This document shows, piece after piece, positions 7,976 through 14,638 of a stretch of 18,871 nucleotides of DNA. Under the pieces are notes generated by a model. That model saw nothing but the letters and a program-made list of their open reading frames with translations. It had not been told where the DNA came from and did no database searches. Within the stretch, counting starts at the first letter, position 1; each line of letters begins with the position of its first letter. The stretch is from QHXM01 sp032160165. GTDB taxonomy: Bacteria > Acidobacteriota > Blastocatellia > Pyrinomonadales > Pyrinomonadaceae. A program made the position numbers and the translations under genes. The DNA lies in assembly GCA_032160165.1 (NCBI GenBank), contig JAVHWA010000086.1, positions 1 to 18,871 of the forward strand, read 5' to 3'.

Positions 7976-8143
7976 CTAGCTGATTTCGATGTTACAGGCC
8001 CGACAGTTCCCGCGCCGCTTAGCGTTCAGCGTCCCGCATTTGACGCAGCGGTTGTACATCTTGCGGGCGAAAAGATTTGTGATGACCGCGCTCAGGATCA
8101 GGATGCCGCCCAGTACCACAATACTCAAGAGCGTATCTTTCAA
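7976..8143 (-). CDS. 55-residue membrane zinc-ribbon microprotein
   Basis: This short gene is easily overlooked because it starts with TTG. The protein begins (M)KDTLLSIVVLGGILILSAV, has one membrane helix (about 5-24), then a basic stretch (FARKMYNR) and two cysteine pairs, CVKC (33-36) and CRAC (47-50), ten residues apart. This is a typical small zinc ribbon anchored in the membrane. The TTG overlaps the TGA of the upstream glycine-zipper gene as TTGA, and AGGGAG lies within the end of that gene at workable distance, so translational coupling is likely. The residue pattern (helix, positive flank, paired cysteines) argues for a real product. Its function is unknown; the partner gene suggests an envelope or stress role. 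Confidence 0.7.
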   Translation of the reverse strand: MKDTLLSIVVLGGILILSAVITNLFARKMYNRCVKCGTLNAKRRGNCRACNIEIS

Positions 8144-8919
8144 CTCTTGTGCTTCTCCCTCAAGCCCTGATAATAACTCTGCCCGCGCGCGTATCCGCGA
8201 CGAAAAGCATCGTTGTCACACGCCTCCCCGTGTTGCTTTCGAAGCCGATCTGCTGCTGCTTCATAGGACTTGCCACGGGTGAACGGATGCTGCGCTGCCT
8301 CGAAGCCTCGCCGATAACTCTGCTCGTCGGCCGCGAAGTCTGCGCCAGTGGCGCTGTATTCTGCCTCTTCGGCGTCACGCAACCCGACCCACCAACTCTC
8401 GCGAGCGGCATCGATGCTCTCGGCACCGTCTCGCGTTAGCACCGCCCGAACGGCCTCAGCTTGCGTTTCATCATCTGCCTGGACCATTACAACCGAATGG
8501 CCGTGTCTAAGGGCATCTTCGTAGATGAAGAGTTCGTCGTGCGGCAATCCTTCAATCGATTCTTCCATCGCGCTGCCGGCGGCCGCGCCTGCTGCTGCGC
8601 CGCCCGCTCCAAGCACGGCCGCGCCCAGGATCCCTGCAGCCAGAACCGGACCGACGCCGGGGACAAAAAGGCTGGCAACCGCTGCCCCGATCCCCATTCC
8701 ACCGGCAGCTCCCAATGCTCCGCCGACGGTGCCCCCCAGCGCGCTCCCCATGCCCGGCTGTTCACTATCGGCGGTGGGGATACTTCGCTCGATCTCTCCC
8801 TCGGATGTGCCCGGAGTTAGTAGATTAATACTCTCGCTGGCGGTGCCGGCGGAGCGAAGGTCCGATGCTGCTCGCTCTGCTTCGGCTCGCGACGGAAATA
8901 TTCCGGCGACTGTGCTCAT
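8140..8919 (-). CDS. Stress-type protein with YflT-like N-terminus and glycine zipper
   Basis: 259 residues. The N-terminus (MSTVAGIFPSRAEAERAASD) resembles the alpha/beta domain of general-stress proteins of the YflT/17M type. A long Gly/Ala-rich hydrophobic region follows (about 57-117, repeated GGxxGAAGG and GAAxGAAxG patterns), a glycine-zipper pair likely to insert in a membrane. A second alpha/beta-like stretch (SVVMVQADDETQAEAVRAVL) and a C-terminal part with repeated FRRGYARG / YRRGFEAA elements end the protein. The start is supported by AGGGAGG upstream. The biochemical role is unknown. The downstream zinc-ribbon microprotein overlaps it by four bases, so the two probably act together. 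Confidence 0.75.
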   Translation of the reverse strand: MSTVAGIFPSRAEAERAASDLRSAGTASESINLLTPGTSEGEIERSIPTADSEQPGMGSALGGTVGGALGAAGGMGIGAAVASLFVPGVGPVLAAGILGAAVLGAGGAAAGAAAGSAMEESIEGLPHDELFIYEDALRHGHSVVMVQADDETQAEAVRAVLTRDGAESIDAARESWWVGLRDAEEAEYSATGADFAADEQSYRRGFEAAQHPFTRGKSYEAAADRLRKQHGEACDNDAFRRGYARGQSYYQGLREKHKS

Positions 8920-8945
8920 AGATGCCTCCCTGTTTGATTTTCGAT

Positions 8946-8974
8946 AGTATTAACTTTTCAAGCGCGTCTTTCAA
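8946..8974 (-). promoter_or_regulatory. Possible sigma-70-like promoter of the glycine-zipper gene
   Basis: On the minus strand TTGAAA (8974-8969) and AATACT (8951-8946) are separated by 17 bases, about 27 bases upstream of the ATG at 8919. The match to TTGACA/TATAAT is 5/6 and 4/6. It was found by eye only, so it is tentative. Confidence 0.3.
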
Positions 8975-9001
8975 GTTGTCAGGCGGCGTCGAAGAAGAGC
9001 G

Positions 9002-9030
9002 TTGAGCGCAGGTGCTGAGACGTGTTAAAG
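9002..9030 (+). promoter_or_regulatory. Possible promoter of the ferredoxin gene
   Basis: TTGAGC (9002-9007) and TTAAAG (9025-9030) are 17 bases apart, 37 bases upstream of the ferredoxin ATG. The -10 match is poor (3/6), so this is a weak call. Confidence 0.2.
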
Positions 9031-9067
9031 TGAGGTCGCTCCAGAATACGTCGCATGGGGACCGCGG

Positions 9068-9436
9068 ATGATCTCAATTCTCGAAAAACAATTTCCGATG
9101 TCAGTTGGCGATGGCAAGGCCACCAGGAAAAAGAAGCCCAAGATCCTCGCCATCACGACGGACTGCTGCACGGGTTGCGCCGGTTCGCCCGCATGCATTG
9201 AGTATTGTCCAATCGAGGCCTGCATGTTCTGGGTGCCGGATGAGGACCATCCGCCGTTCGGCCGCATAGAAGTCGACCCCAACCTGTGTATAGGCTGCCA
9301 AAAGTGCATCAGCAAAGGACCGGACGGTGCGTTTCTGGATGGATGCCCCTGGGACGCGATCGAGATGGTTCCTACCGAAGATTGGGAAGCGATGCATGGC
9401 GTCGAGCTCACGGACGCTCCGGTTGCACCTGCTTAG
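9068..9436 (+). CDS. Ferredoxin with two [4Fe-4S] sites, unusual spacing
   Basis: 122 residues. Two cysteine groups are present: C34-x2-C37-x5-C43-x3-C47-P (with an extra Cys33), and C74-x2-C77-x2-C80-x12-C93-P. By the normal pairing of bacterial-type ferredoxins, each cluster takes three cysteines from one group and the CP cysteine of the other. The protein would be a soluble one-electron carrier in the cytosol; no membrane segment is present. The spacings (x5 in the first group, x12 before the last CP) differ from the usual CxxCxxCxxxCP, so it belongs to an atypical subgroup. A basic stretch (KATRKKKPK) precedes the first cluster. A GGGG run upstream may serve as ribosome site. The last 29 bases overlap the convergent HEAT-domain gene. 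The redox partner is unknown. Confidence 0.88.
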   Translation: MISILEKQFPMSVGDGKATRKKKPKILAITTDCCTGCAGSPACIEYCPIEACMFWVPDEDHPPFGRIEVDPNLCIGCQKCISKGPDGAFLDGCPWDAIEMVPTEDWEAMHGVELTDAPVAPA

Positions 9437-10310
9437 AATCGATTTCTTTTTTCTCGATCCGACTACGAATTGCCTTGGCCGTCTCGACGGCCTGTCTTTG
9501 CACCCGTTCGGGCATTTTCTCAATACCTTGAGCGTATCTTTCAACTTCCGCTAGATCTTCCGACTCTCCTACGAACAGAAGGGCCCGCAAGGCCTCATAA
9601 ACAAAATCCGGATCGGGGGCAAGGGTGAGGATGGCCTCCCCCGATGAAACCCGCGTTCCGCCGGGCGTCAACACTTTCGAGAGCTTACCCGAAAGCGGTG
9701 AACGCAGCTCCCGGACCTGATTTTGGCTGTCCGTGATTCGTGCCAGTAAGGCGTTCTCGCGTACATCTGCGCCTTCACCCAGGACCGCGCTGATAACTCC
9801 ATCTTCAGGCGCGACCATCTGGTAAGGTTTCAAGATCGCGATCAGTTCCGCTCGCCCGGCGGCATCACCGAAGCGCACGAGTTGGACGGCTGCATTCCGA
9901 CGAACCCCTGGGTGCTGATCGCCCAACAGTTTTAGAAGGCCGGCATGAAATTCCTCCGCCCGGTTGTCCTGACCCATTACCCAGGCAACAGTTTTTCGGA
10001 TCTCGGGGACATCGCTGTCCGTCAAAGCGACGATCTGCGGATACCACCGCTTCGCGCCGGCGTCTCCCGTTTCGATACTGGCTTCAACCTGGGTCAGCGC
10101 TTGCTGAACATGTCGGACGTTCTTAACGTCTTTGAGATACTCTCCGATACTTTGATCAGAAAGACCGCGTCCGAACCAGGTCAGGTACCACGTGAGAAAA
10201 GGGACGATGACAAATAGGAGCGCAAGAATTATGAACGCAAGAGGCGTCCGGCGTCGTTGCGCTATCGGGGCCAAGGGATATGTGGACGAGCCATTGGAGT
10301 TGCTATCCAT
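9408..10310 (-). CDS. Membrane-anchored HEAT-like and barrel-sandwich domain protein
   Basis: 300 residues. A Pro/Ser-rich cytoplasmic start and basic QRRR lead into one membrane helix (about 24-45). Residues 86-160 look like HEAT repeats (PQIVALTDSDVPEIRKTVAW, then LLKLLGDQHPGVRRNAAVQL). Residues 165-232 form a biotinyl/lipoyl-like barrel-sandwich unit made of two half-motifs, VAPEDGVISAVLGEGADVRE and RSPLSGKLSKVLTPGGTRV, as in HlyD-type adaptor proteins but without the long coiled coil. No biotin or lipoyl lysine motif is present, so it is probably not a cofactor carrier. The remainder is helical and may complete the HEAT-like array around the inserted domain. It lies 22 bases downstream of the response-regulator gene, probably in one transcript. 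A scaffold or adaptor role is inferred; no known named protein was recognised. Confidence 0.7.
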   Translation of the reverse strand: MDSNSNGSSTYPLAPIAQRRRTPLAFIILALLFVIVPFLTWYLTWFGRGLSDQSIGEYLKDVKNVRHVQQALTQVEASIETGDAGAKRWYPQIVALTDSDVPEIRKTVAWVMGQDNRAEEFHAGLLKLLGDQHPGVRRNAAVQLVRFGDAAGRAELIAILKPYQMVAPEDGVISAVLGEGADVRENALLARITDSQNQVRELRSPLSGKLSKVLTPGGTRVSSGEAILTLAPDPDFVYEALRALLFVGESEDLAEVERYAQGIEKMPERVQRQAVETAKAIRSRIEKKEIDSKQVQPERP

Positions 10311-10332
10311 TTTGAAAGCTTAGGACGATCTC

Positions 10333-10785
10333 TCACTGCGTTGCCAATTCGTGGATCGCCTGCATGCGCTTTATGAGGCGCTGGTTCTCCATCTCAAGTT
10401 CGTGACGTGCCTTGTTGGTCTCATAGTGTTCCAGTGCGCGGCTGACGGTCAAACGCAGCTCATCATTATTCCACGGCTTCGTCACATACTTGTACACATT
10501 CCCGCTGTTTATCGCTTTGACGAGCGTTTCAACGTCCGTATAGCCTGTCAGTATAATGCGAACCATTCGCGGCCTGAGAACCGCGGTCCGCTCGAGCAAC
10601 TCGACACCAGTCATGCCCGGCATGCGCTGGTCGGTGATGAGTACTGCCGCGTCGTGTTGAGTCAAAAGTTCAAGCGCCTCTTCGCCCGATCCCGCCATGA
10701 TTACTTCATAGTCCGTGCGAAAGAGTCGTTCAAGCAACCTCAGATTTGCCGGCTCATCGTCGACAACCATCATTTTGTAAGCCAA
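10333..10785 (-). CDS. Single-domain response regulator with C-terminal coiled coil
   Basis: 150 residues, starting at a TTG (MAYKMMVVDDE) with AAAGGAG about eleven bases upstream; an internal ATG at 10773 is possible. It is a receiver domain: acidic pair Asp9-Asp10, phosphoacceptor Asp52 (LITDQRMPG), Thr80 (ILTG) and Lys103 (VTKPW). KPWNNDEL is typical of receivers of the RpfG/hybrid type. After about residue 115 there is only a helix rich in Glu, Lys and Arg (HYETNKARHELEMENQRLIK), a likely coiled coil, and no DNA-binding or enzymatic output. It probably takes phosphate from the kinase encoded 52 bases upstream and acts by protein contact. The next gene downstream, the HEAT/barrel-sandwich protein, could be a partner; this is inference. 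Confidence 0.9.
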   Translation of the reverse strand: MAYKMMVVDDEPANLRLLERLFRTDYEVIMAGSGEEALELLTQHDAAVLITDQRMPGMTGVELLERTAVLRPRMVRIILTGYTDVETLVKAINSGNVYKYVTKPWNNDELRLTVSRALEHYETNKARHELEMENQRLIKRMQAIHELATQ

Positions 10786-10837
10786 TTGATTTCAAGCTCC
10801 TTTGAGTATCGGTTCGCGACCTCCTCAGATCGATGCT

Positions 10838-12157
10838 CTACTCGGTCCTCCCGCGCGCTGCATTAATTGGCATCGCGACGTGGAACGTGGTGCCTTCTCC
10901 GACGCGGCTTTCGATTGAGATCGTGCCGCCGTGGCGTTCTATGATCCCGTAGGTTATCGACAAGCCAAGGCCGGTGCCCTCTCCGACACGTTTTGTCGTA
11001 AAGAAAGGTTCGAATATCTTGTTCAGATCCTCAGGGTCGATACCTCTTCCCTTGTCCGTGATTGAGACTATAGCGACATTATTCTCCCTTCGCGTTGCGA
11101 CGCGCACAGTGCCTCGTCCCTCCATAGCCTGTGCGGCATTTGTCAGCAAGTTCATCCACACCTGATTCAATTGTCCCGCATAGCAATCAACCGGCGGCAG
11201 GTCCGCATAATCGCGCTCGAGCGTGATGCGGCCGGGGCCGTAATACAGCGACAACAGACGAATAGTTGATTCAATTCCTTCGTGCAGATCCACCTTCTTG
11301 AATTCGGCTTCATCAAGCCGAGAGAACAGCCTCAGGTTTTGCACTATGTCCCGGATTCTTTCCGCGCCGTCAGAGCAGTCGGCGACCATCGGCGCCAGAT
11401 CTCGCAAGAGGTCCTGGTAGCCGATCTCTTCTTTGATTGCTTCCGCCGCAGTAAAAGTCGGCTCGGGCAAGTTCGCCTCGTCATAGAAGCTCAGCAGCCG
11501 CTCGAGTCCAGTCACGCAGGCGCGCAGATGTTCCATGTTTCCCAAAATGAATCCCGCTGGATTGTTCAGTTCGTGCGCAACGCCGGCGGCGAGTTGGCCC
11601 AACGAAGCCATCTTCTCACGATGCACCATCTGAGCCTGCAGGCGCTCAAGTTCGGCCTTGCGACTTGCTAACTCCGTGTTACGATCTTCCAGGTCTCGAC
11701 GGTAGCGTTCCCCATCGTGCAACAATCTGCGTCGCTCCAGCGCGCGCTCAACCGTAAGCTCGAGTACTTCCAGGTCGCAAGGTTTGACGAGATAGTCGTA
11801 AGCGCCGAGGCGAATCGCGTCGAGGACCCGTTGGGTCCGGCCCACACCAGAAGCCATCACCACCGCCGTGTCAGGGTGGTGCTCGTTTATCTTTCGCAAC
11901 AGCTCAATACCGCTCAGCCCCGGCATCTGCACGTCAGAGATGACAAGGGCGAACGACTTCTCCGCCAGGAGTGCGAGGGCTTCCTGGGCGTCCGCTGCTG
12001 TTTCGCACAGATAGGATTCGCTTAGACAGCTCGCAAACAGCCTGCGGATTGGCTCCTCGTCGTCGACGACAAGTATACGCGTCTCCTGATCGTCAGAAGC
12101 GGCGTTCGAAATCTGAGCCGGCCCAGGAATACGATTATCGGCAAGATTGAAAGTCAT
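10838..12157 (-). CDS. Receiver-histidine kinase hybrid protein
   Basis: 439 residues with no membrane segment, so cytosolic. Order: N-terminal receiver (about 27-140; acidic pair 32-33, phosphoacceptor Asp75 in VISDVQMPG, Lys125 in LVKPC), a coiled-coil linker (about 145-180), the dimerisation/phosphoacceptor helix with His195 (GVAHELNNPAG), and a HATPase domain with an N box (NQVWMNLLTNAAQAME), G1 (DKGRGIDPED), F (FEPFFTTK) and G2 (GEGTGLGLSI). The HELNNP type is common in kinases whose input is a receiver, so it works as a relay that must be fed by another kinase. It pairs with the response regulator just downstream. No strong ribosome site was seen at the ATG. Position after the oxidase genes suggests, but does not prove, a link to respiration. 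Confidence 0.92.
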   Translation of the reverse strand: MTFNLADNRIPGPAQISNAASDDQETRILVVDDEEPIRRLFASCLSESYLCETAADAQEALALLAEKSFALVISDVQMPGLSGIELLRKINEHHPDTAVVMASGVGRTQRVLDAIRLGAYDYLVKPCDLEVLELTVERALERRRLLHDGERYRRDLEDRNTELASRKAELERLQAQMVHREKMASLGQLAAGVAHELNNPAGFILGNMEHLRACVTGLERLLSFYDEANLPEPTFTAAEAIKEEIGYQDLLRDLAPMVADCSDGAERIRDIVQNLRLFSRLDEAEFKKVDLHEGIESTIRLLSLYYGPGRITLERDYADLPPVDCYAGQLNQVWMNLLTNAAQAMEGRGTVRVATRRENNVAIVSITDKGRGIDPEDLNKIFEPFFTTKRVGEGTGLGLSITYGIIERHGGTISIESRVGEGTTFHVAMPINAARGRTE

Positions 12158-12446
12158 TGGAACTGTCCGGCGTCGCCCACATCCTGAAACAAATCATTGA
12201 GTAATGAGTTGCAAAGGGACCGACGGCCTATCCATTTCGCACTAAGGCTCCGCGAGAAGCGGGCTGCTGAATAATATTGGGGGAGCGGCGGCGGACTCGG
12301 GGCCGACGTCACTTCGCTGGCAGGCACTGATATTCTAACTCTTACCGATGATTTCGGCCACGCAGGGAGACGGATCTGGAAACCTGCATCATGCGGAGGC
12401 TCGAATGCACGACAGCTACTTGACTCGACCAATACGCTGGCGCTCC
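12158..12446. other. Non-coding gap between the DUF420 gene and the kinase gene
   Basis: 289 bases with no convincing gene. It separates the oxidase-linked genes from the kinase, so a promoter for the two-component genes could be here. A minus-strand frame runs through it and on into the DUF420 gene, but it is out of frame with that gene and has no family-like features. No hairpin with a T run was found. Confidence 0.4.
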
Positions 12447-12890
12447 TCAGGCATATAGCCGATAGAGCATCAGGTAAACCACAACCCCGGTCACGGAAAC
12501 GTAGAGCCAGAGCGGAAACGTCCAACGGGCGATCCGACGGTGCTCCTCGAACCGTCCGCGAAGCGCGCGGACCAGAGTTATTATTACGATTGGCACGATC
12601 ACGATCGCAAGAAGCGTGTGGGAAATGAGAATGGTGAAATAGACGGGTCTGATGAAACCCTCGCCCTTGAATTTCGTCGGGCCAAGTCCCAGATAGTAAG
12701 CCAGCAGCGAATGATAAAGAACATAAGAGACCAGGAAGACTGAAGAAGCGACAAACGCTCCGATCATGCTGAGTCTGTGCGCTCTGATATTCCCCCGGCG
12801 GATAAAGATGTATCCAACTATGAGGCAAAGCCCGCTGGTTGAGTTGAGAAGGGCGTTGACGTGCGGGAGGGTAAAGATAAAATCGTTCAT
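12447..12890 (-). CDS. ctaM: DUF420 protein, CtaM-like haem-A oxidase maturation factor
   Basis: 147 residues with four membrane helices. Strongly family-typical stretches are LPHVNALLNSTSG at the start, FIRRGNIRAHRLSMIG, VSYVLYHS, RPVYFTILISHTLLA, HRRIARWTFPLWLY and VSVTGVVVYLMLY. Conserved histidines at 10, 38, 60, 91 and 117 could bind haem or metal. DUF420 proteins (CtaM/YozB) are known in Bacillus and Staphylococcus to be needed for active aa3-type oxidases. Here the gene closes the oxidase cluster, 17 bases after the winged-helix-like gene, which supports the same role. The symbol is by similarity, and the protein is membrane-located. Confidence 0.88.
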   Translation of the reverse strand: MNDFIFTLPHVNALLNSTSGLCLIVGYIFIRRGNIRAHRLSMIGAFVASSVFLVSYVLYHSLLAYYLGLGPTKFKGEGFIRPVYFTILISHTLLAIVIVPIVIITLVRALRGRFEEHRRIARWTFPLWLYVSVTGVVVYLMLYRLYA

Positions 12891-12907
12891 TACGAAGGCG
12901 GGCGACT

Positions 12908-13141
12908 TCAGCTCAGTTGCCGGCTGTTCCTGGCAGCCCTTTGACCCTCTTCGGTCAGCGAATAGAAGTCGTTGCCTCGCTCTTCCAGCAGGCCTTCCTC
13001 GACAAGCGTTTCAACCGCGTAGAGAACCTCGCGGCGCGCGTCTGCGTCGTTGCCACCAGCCTCGAAAAGTTCATGAAGATCGAGCGTCTCTTTCTTCATC
13101 TGCTCGAACATACCGAGCACTCGCTGTCGTATATCGTCCAT
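12908..13141 (-). CDS. Small winged-helix-like protein in the oxidase cluster
   Basis: 77 residues, soluble. Three predicted helices (MDDIRQRVLGMFEQMKKE, then ADARREVLYAVETLVEEGLL) and a hairpin-like segment with FYSLTEEGQRAA resemble a minimal winged helix, as in PadR/MarR-type DNA-binding proteins, where L-T-x-x-G-x-x follows the wing. It might be a local regulator of the oxidase cluster or only a structural relative. It lies between the two-helix membrane protein gene (39 bases) and the DUF420 gene (17 bases), so co-transcription is likely. No specific family was recognised. Confidence 0.65.
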   Translation of the reverse strand: MDDIRQRVLGMFEQMKKETLDLHELFEAGGNDADARREVLYAVETLVEEGLLEERGNDFYSLTEEGQRAARNSRQLS

Positions 13142-13180
13142 CAGATCTGTCTGTGCCGGGACATATCGCTCTGGCGACGC

Positions 13181-13588
13181 TTAATTATCCTTAATGATCT
13201 CAACCATCCTGGCTACGTCCGGCGGGATGCGCCGTCCTTTGGCATCCACCGCATCGGCGTAACGTACCGGAGGCAGCGCCCGACCTGCATCTTGCCTCGC
13301 TCCAGCCAGCGCGGGGCGCGTTGCCGCTGCCGTAGCAGGCTGGCTGGCCGCCTTTTTCGCTTTCCGGGCTGCGAGCAAAGAAGTCAGCGGAACGAGGAGA
13401 AAGATGAACGCCATCAGTCCGCTTACGGTTGTGAAGAATAGACTGTCGGTACTGATGAAATTTCCGGCGTTAAAGAAGTTGAGCGCCGCCAGCCCAAGAA
13501 AGAGAGCAGCCATTACGAGGCAAACCGCGTTGAGAAGCAGGCCCTCGCCTTTCACCAAATTTCCATTATTACCGACTGCTTCTGTCAT
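13181..13588 (-). CDS. Two-helix membrane protein of unknown function
   Basis: 135 residues from the ATG at 13588; an upstream in-frame ATG at 13645 would add 19 charged residues (MKCPGEKAAE...). Neither start has a strong ribosome site, so the start is open. Two membrane helices (about 17-36 and 52-72) are followed by a basic Ala-rich linker (AARKAKKAASQPATAAATRP) and a conserved-looking C-terminus (YADAVDAKGRRIPPDVARMVEIIKDN). The tail would be cytosolic if the basic linker obeys the positive-inside rule. No family was recognised. Position inside the oxidase gene cluster suggests an accessory role in respiration. Confidence 0.65.
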   Translation of the reverse strand: MTEAVGNNGNLVKGEGLLLNAVCLVMAALFLGLAALNFFNAGNFISTDSLFFTTVSGLMAFIFLLVPLTSLLAARKAKKAASQPATAAATRPALAGARQDAGRALPPVRYADAVDAKGRRIPPDVARMVEIIKDN

Positions 13589-13657
13589 ACTCTGGTCTCT
13601 TTCCCTTTTCGCAGCCTCTGCCGCCTTCTCGCCCGGGCATTTCAACGGGCCGGAGGT

Positions 13658-13870
13658 TCAGTGCTTCCCTTTTGCAGGGGTACGCTTCTGAGACATCTGC
13701 TCATAGCCGCACCGCTCGCATTGCCACATGGGATAGACATCCGATGGGTTGGCTTTGCTTTCGTAGACGGCCCGATCTGAAGGAATGATTTTCCCGCCGC
13801 AAACCGGACAAGCGCGCCCCCGCACGCTTTGTGTCTCGACCTCCAGGGCAAGTTCGTCTGTCTCCTCCAT
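13658..13870 (-). CDS. Small zinc-ribbon protein in the oxidase cluster
   Basis: 70 residues. Two cysteine pairs, CPVCGG (Cys21, Cys24) and CERCGYEQ (Cys51, Cys54), form a classic zinc ribbon. The N-terminus is acidic (MEETDELALEVE) and the C-terminus basic (KRTPAKGKH); no membrane helix is present, so it is cytosolic. Its ATG follows GGGGTGAG and lies six bases from the stop of the preceding gene, so it is in the same transcript. Possible roles are metal or protein binding during oxidase assembly; that is inferred from position only. Confidence 0.7.
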   Translation of the reverse strand: MEETDELALEVETQSVRGRACPVCGGKIIPSDRAVYESKANPSDVYPMWQCERCGYEQMSQKRTPAKGKH

Positions 13871-13876
13871 CTCAGC

Positions 13877-14230
13877 TCACCCCAATTTCATGTCCGGTCT
13901 CTTCGCGCCGCGCGAGAAACCGCGGGTCCTGGGATCGAACTCATCGATCCCAGTCGGCGTTGAGAGGTCGTCGTCGGACGCTCCGCCTCCCTGTACCTTA
14001 CGATGCTTGATCACCGCCAAGAAGATCCCGCAAAAGATCAAAACGGGCGGGATGAGAAGTACTAATACGGCGAAATTGAAGTTTGCCGAAAGCCTGGCAG
14101 CGTCCGGCGAACCGGTAATCGCATTCTTACACATGGCGCACTGGGCCGCGGCCAGCGAATGCGACAAGAGCAGAGCCACAAGCCCGCCCATAGCAGTTAA
14201 CGCAGTCCTGATTGTGCGCTTAAAGTTCAT
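13877..14230 (-). CDS. Membrane protein with CAMCKN motif next to subunit IV
   Basis: 117 residues. An N-terminal hydrophobic segment (about 11-29, signal or anchor) is followed directly by CAMCKNAITGSPDAARLS, then a second membrane helix (about 52-74, VLVLLIPPVLIFCGIFL) and a hydrophilic tail. If the first helix is a cleaved or anchor signal, the CxxC pair would face the periplasm, near where CuA and haem are inserted, so a thiol or copper-handling role is conceivable. Its ATG overlaps the stop of the subunit IV gene (ATGA), showing translational coupling. No named family was recognised. Confidence 0.72.
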   Translation of the reverse strand: MNFKRTIRTALTAMGGLVALLLSHSLAAAQCAMCKNAITGSPDAARLSANFNFAVLVLLIPPVLIFCGIFLAVIKHRKVQGGGASDDDLSTPTGIDEFDPRTRGFSRGAKRPDMKLG

Positions 14231-14601
14231 TCATGCTCCGCGGGTGACGTCTGGGTACTCGACGCGTCTCTCGAGCGATTATACTCCGGCCTGAGATTCC
14301 TCGACCTCCAACTGTCCGGAAAGAACACCAGTAGTAGGCAGATGCAAATGACCAGCATCGGGACCAGCGTCAGAACAAGACTGAGGCGTTCAAAGCGCAG
14401 GTGCATGAAATAGGCCACAATGAGAGCGGCTTTGATAACCGACAAGCCGATCAGAATGGTCAACATCAGATGGATGGGGATGTGTATGTACCCCAAAAAC
14501 ACTTCGATGCCCGTCAGCAACAGCAACCAAAACCAAACGGAGATAAAGAGCTTGTTGCTGCCTGCAAAGTGATCGTGTTCCGCTTCCGCGTGCGATGCCA
14601 T
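14227..14601 (-). CDS. Cytochrome c oxidase subunit IV family protein
   Basis: 124 residues from the ATG at 14601, chosen because GGGAG lies seven bases upstream; an ATG six codons earlier has no ribosome site. Three membrane helices (about 20-38, 43-67 and 75-94) with the family-typical pattern GIEVFLGYIHIPIH, then ALIVAYFMHLRFE. Subunit IV (CtaF/CyoD-type) stabilises the core of haem-copper oxidases in the inner membrane and is not catalytic. It is separated from the core genes by the heptad-repeat element and overlaps the following gene by four bases. Confidence 0.88.
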   Translation of the reverse strand: MASHAEAEHDHFAGSNKLFISVWFWLLLLTGIEVFLGYIHIPIHLMLTILIGLSVIKAALIVAYFMHLRFERLSLVLTLVPMLVICICLLLVFFPDSWRSRNLRPEYNRSRDASSTQTSPAEHE

Positions 14602-14638
14602 GTTTTGGCTCCCATTCATGAAATGCGTGGAAGAAGGG

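Noticed and set aside
8580..8760. Glycine/alanine-coded repeat DNA as a mobile or tandem repeat
   Set aside because: The periodic GC-rich look comes from the glycine-zipper coding sequence; no exact DNA unit repeats.
9408..10310. Biotin or lipoyl carrier protein
   Set aside because: The hairpin tip has no MKM- or DKA-type lysine, and the HEAT-like repeats and membrane anchor do not fit a carrier.
12154..12828. A 224-codon minus-strand frame overlapping the DUF420 gene and the gap downstream
   Set aside because: It lies in another frame of the clear DUF420 gene, is rich in Ser, Arg and Pro without domain-like pattern, and has no ribosome site.
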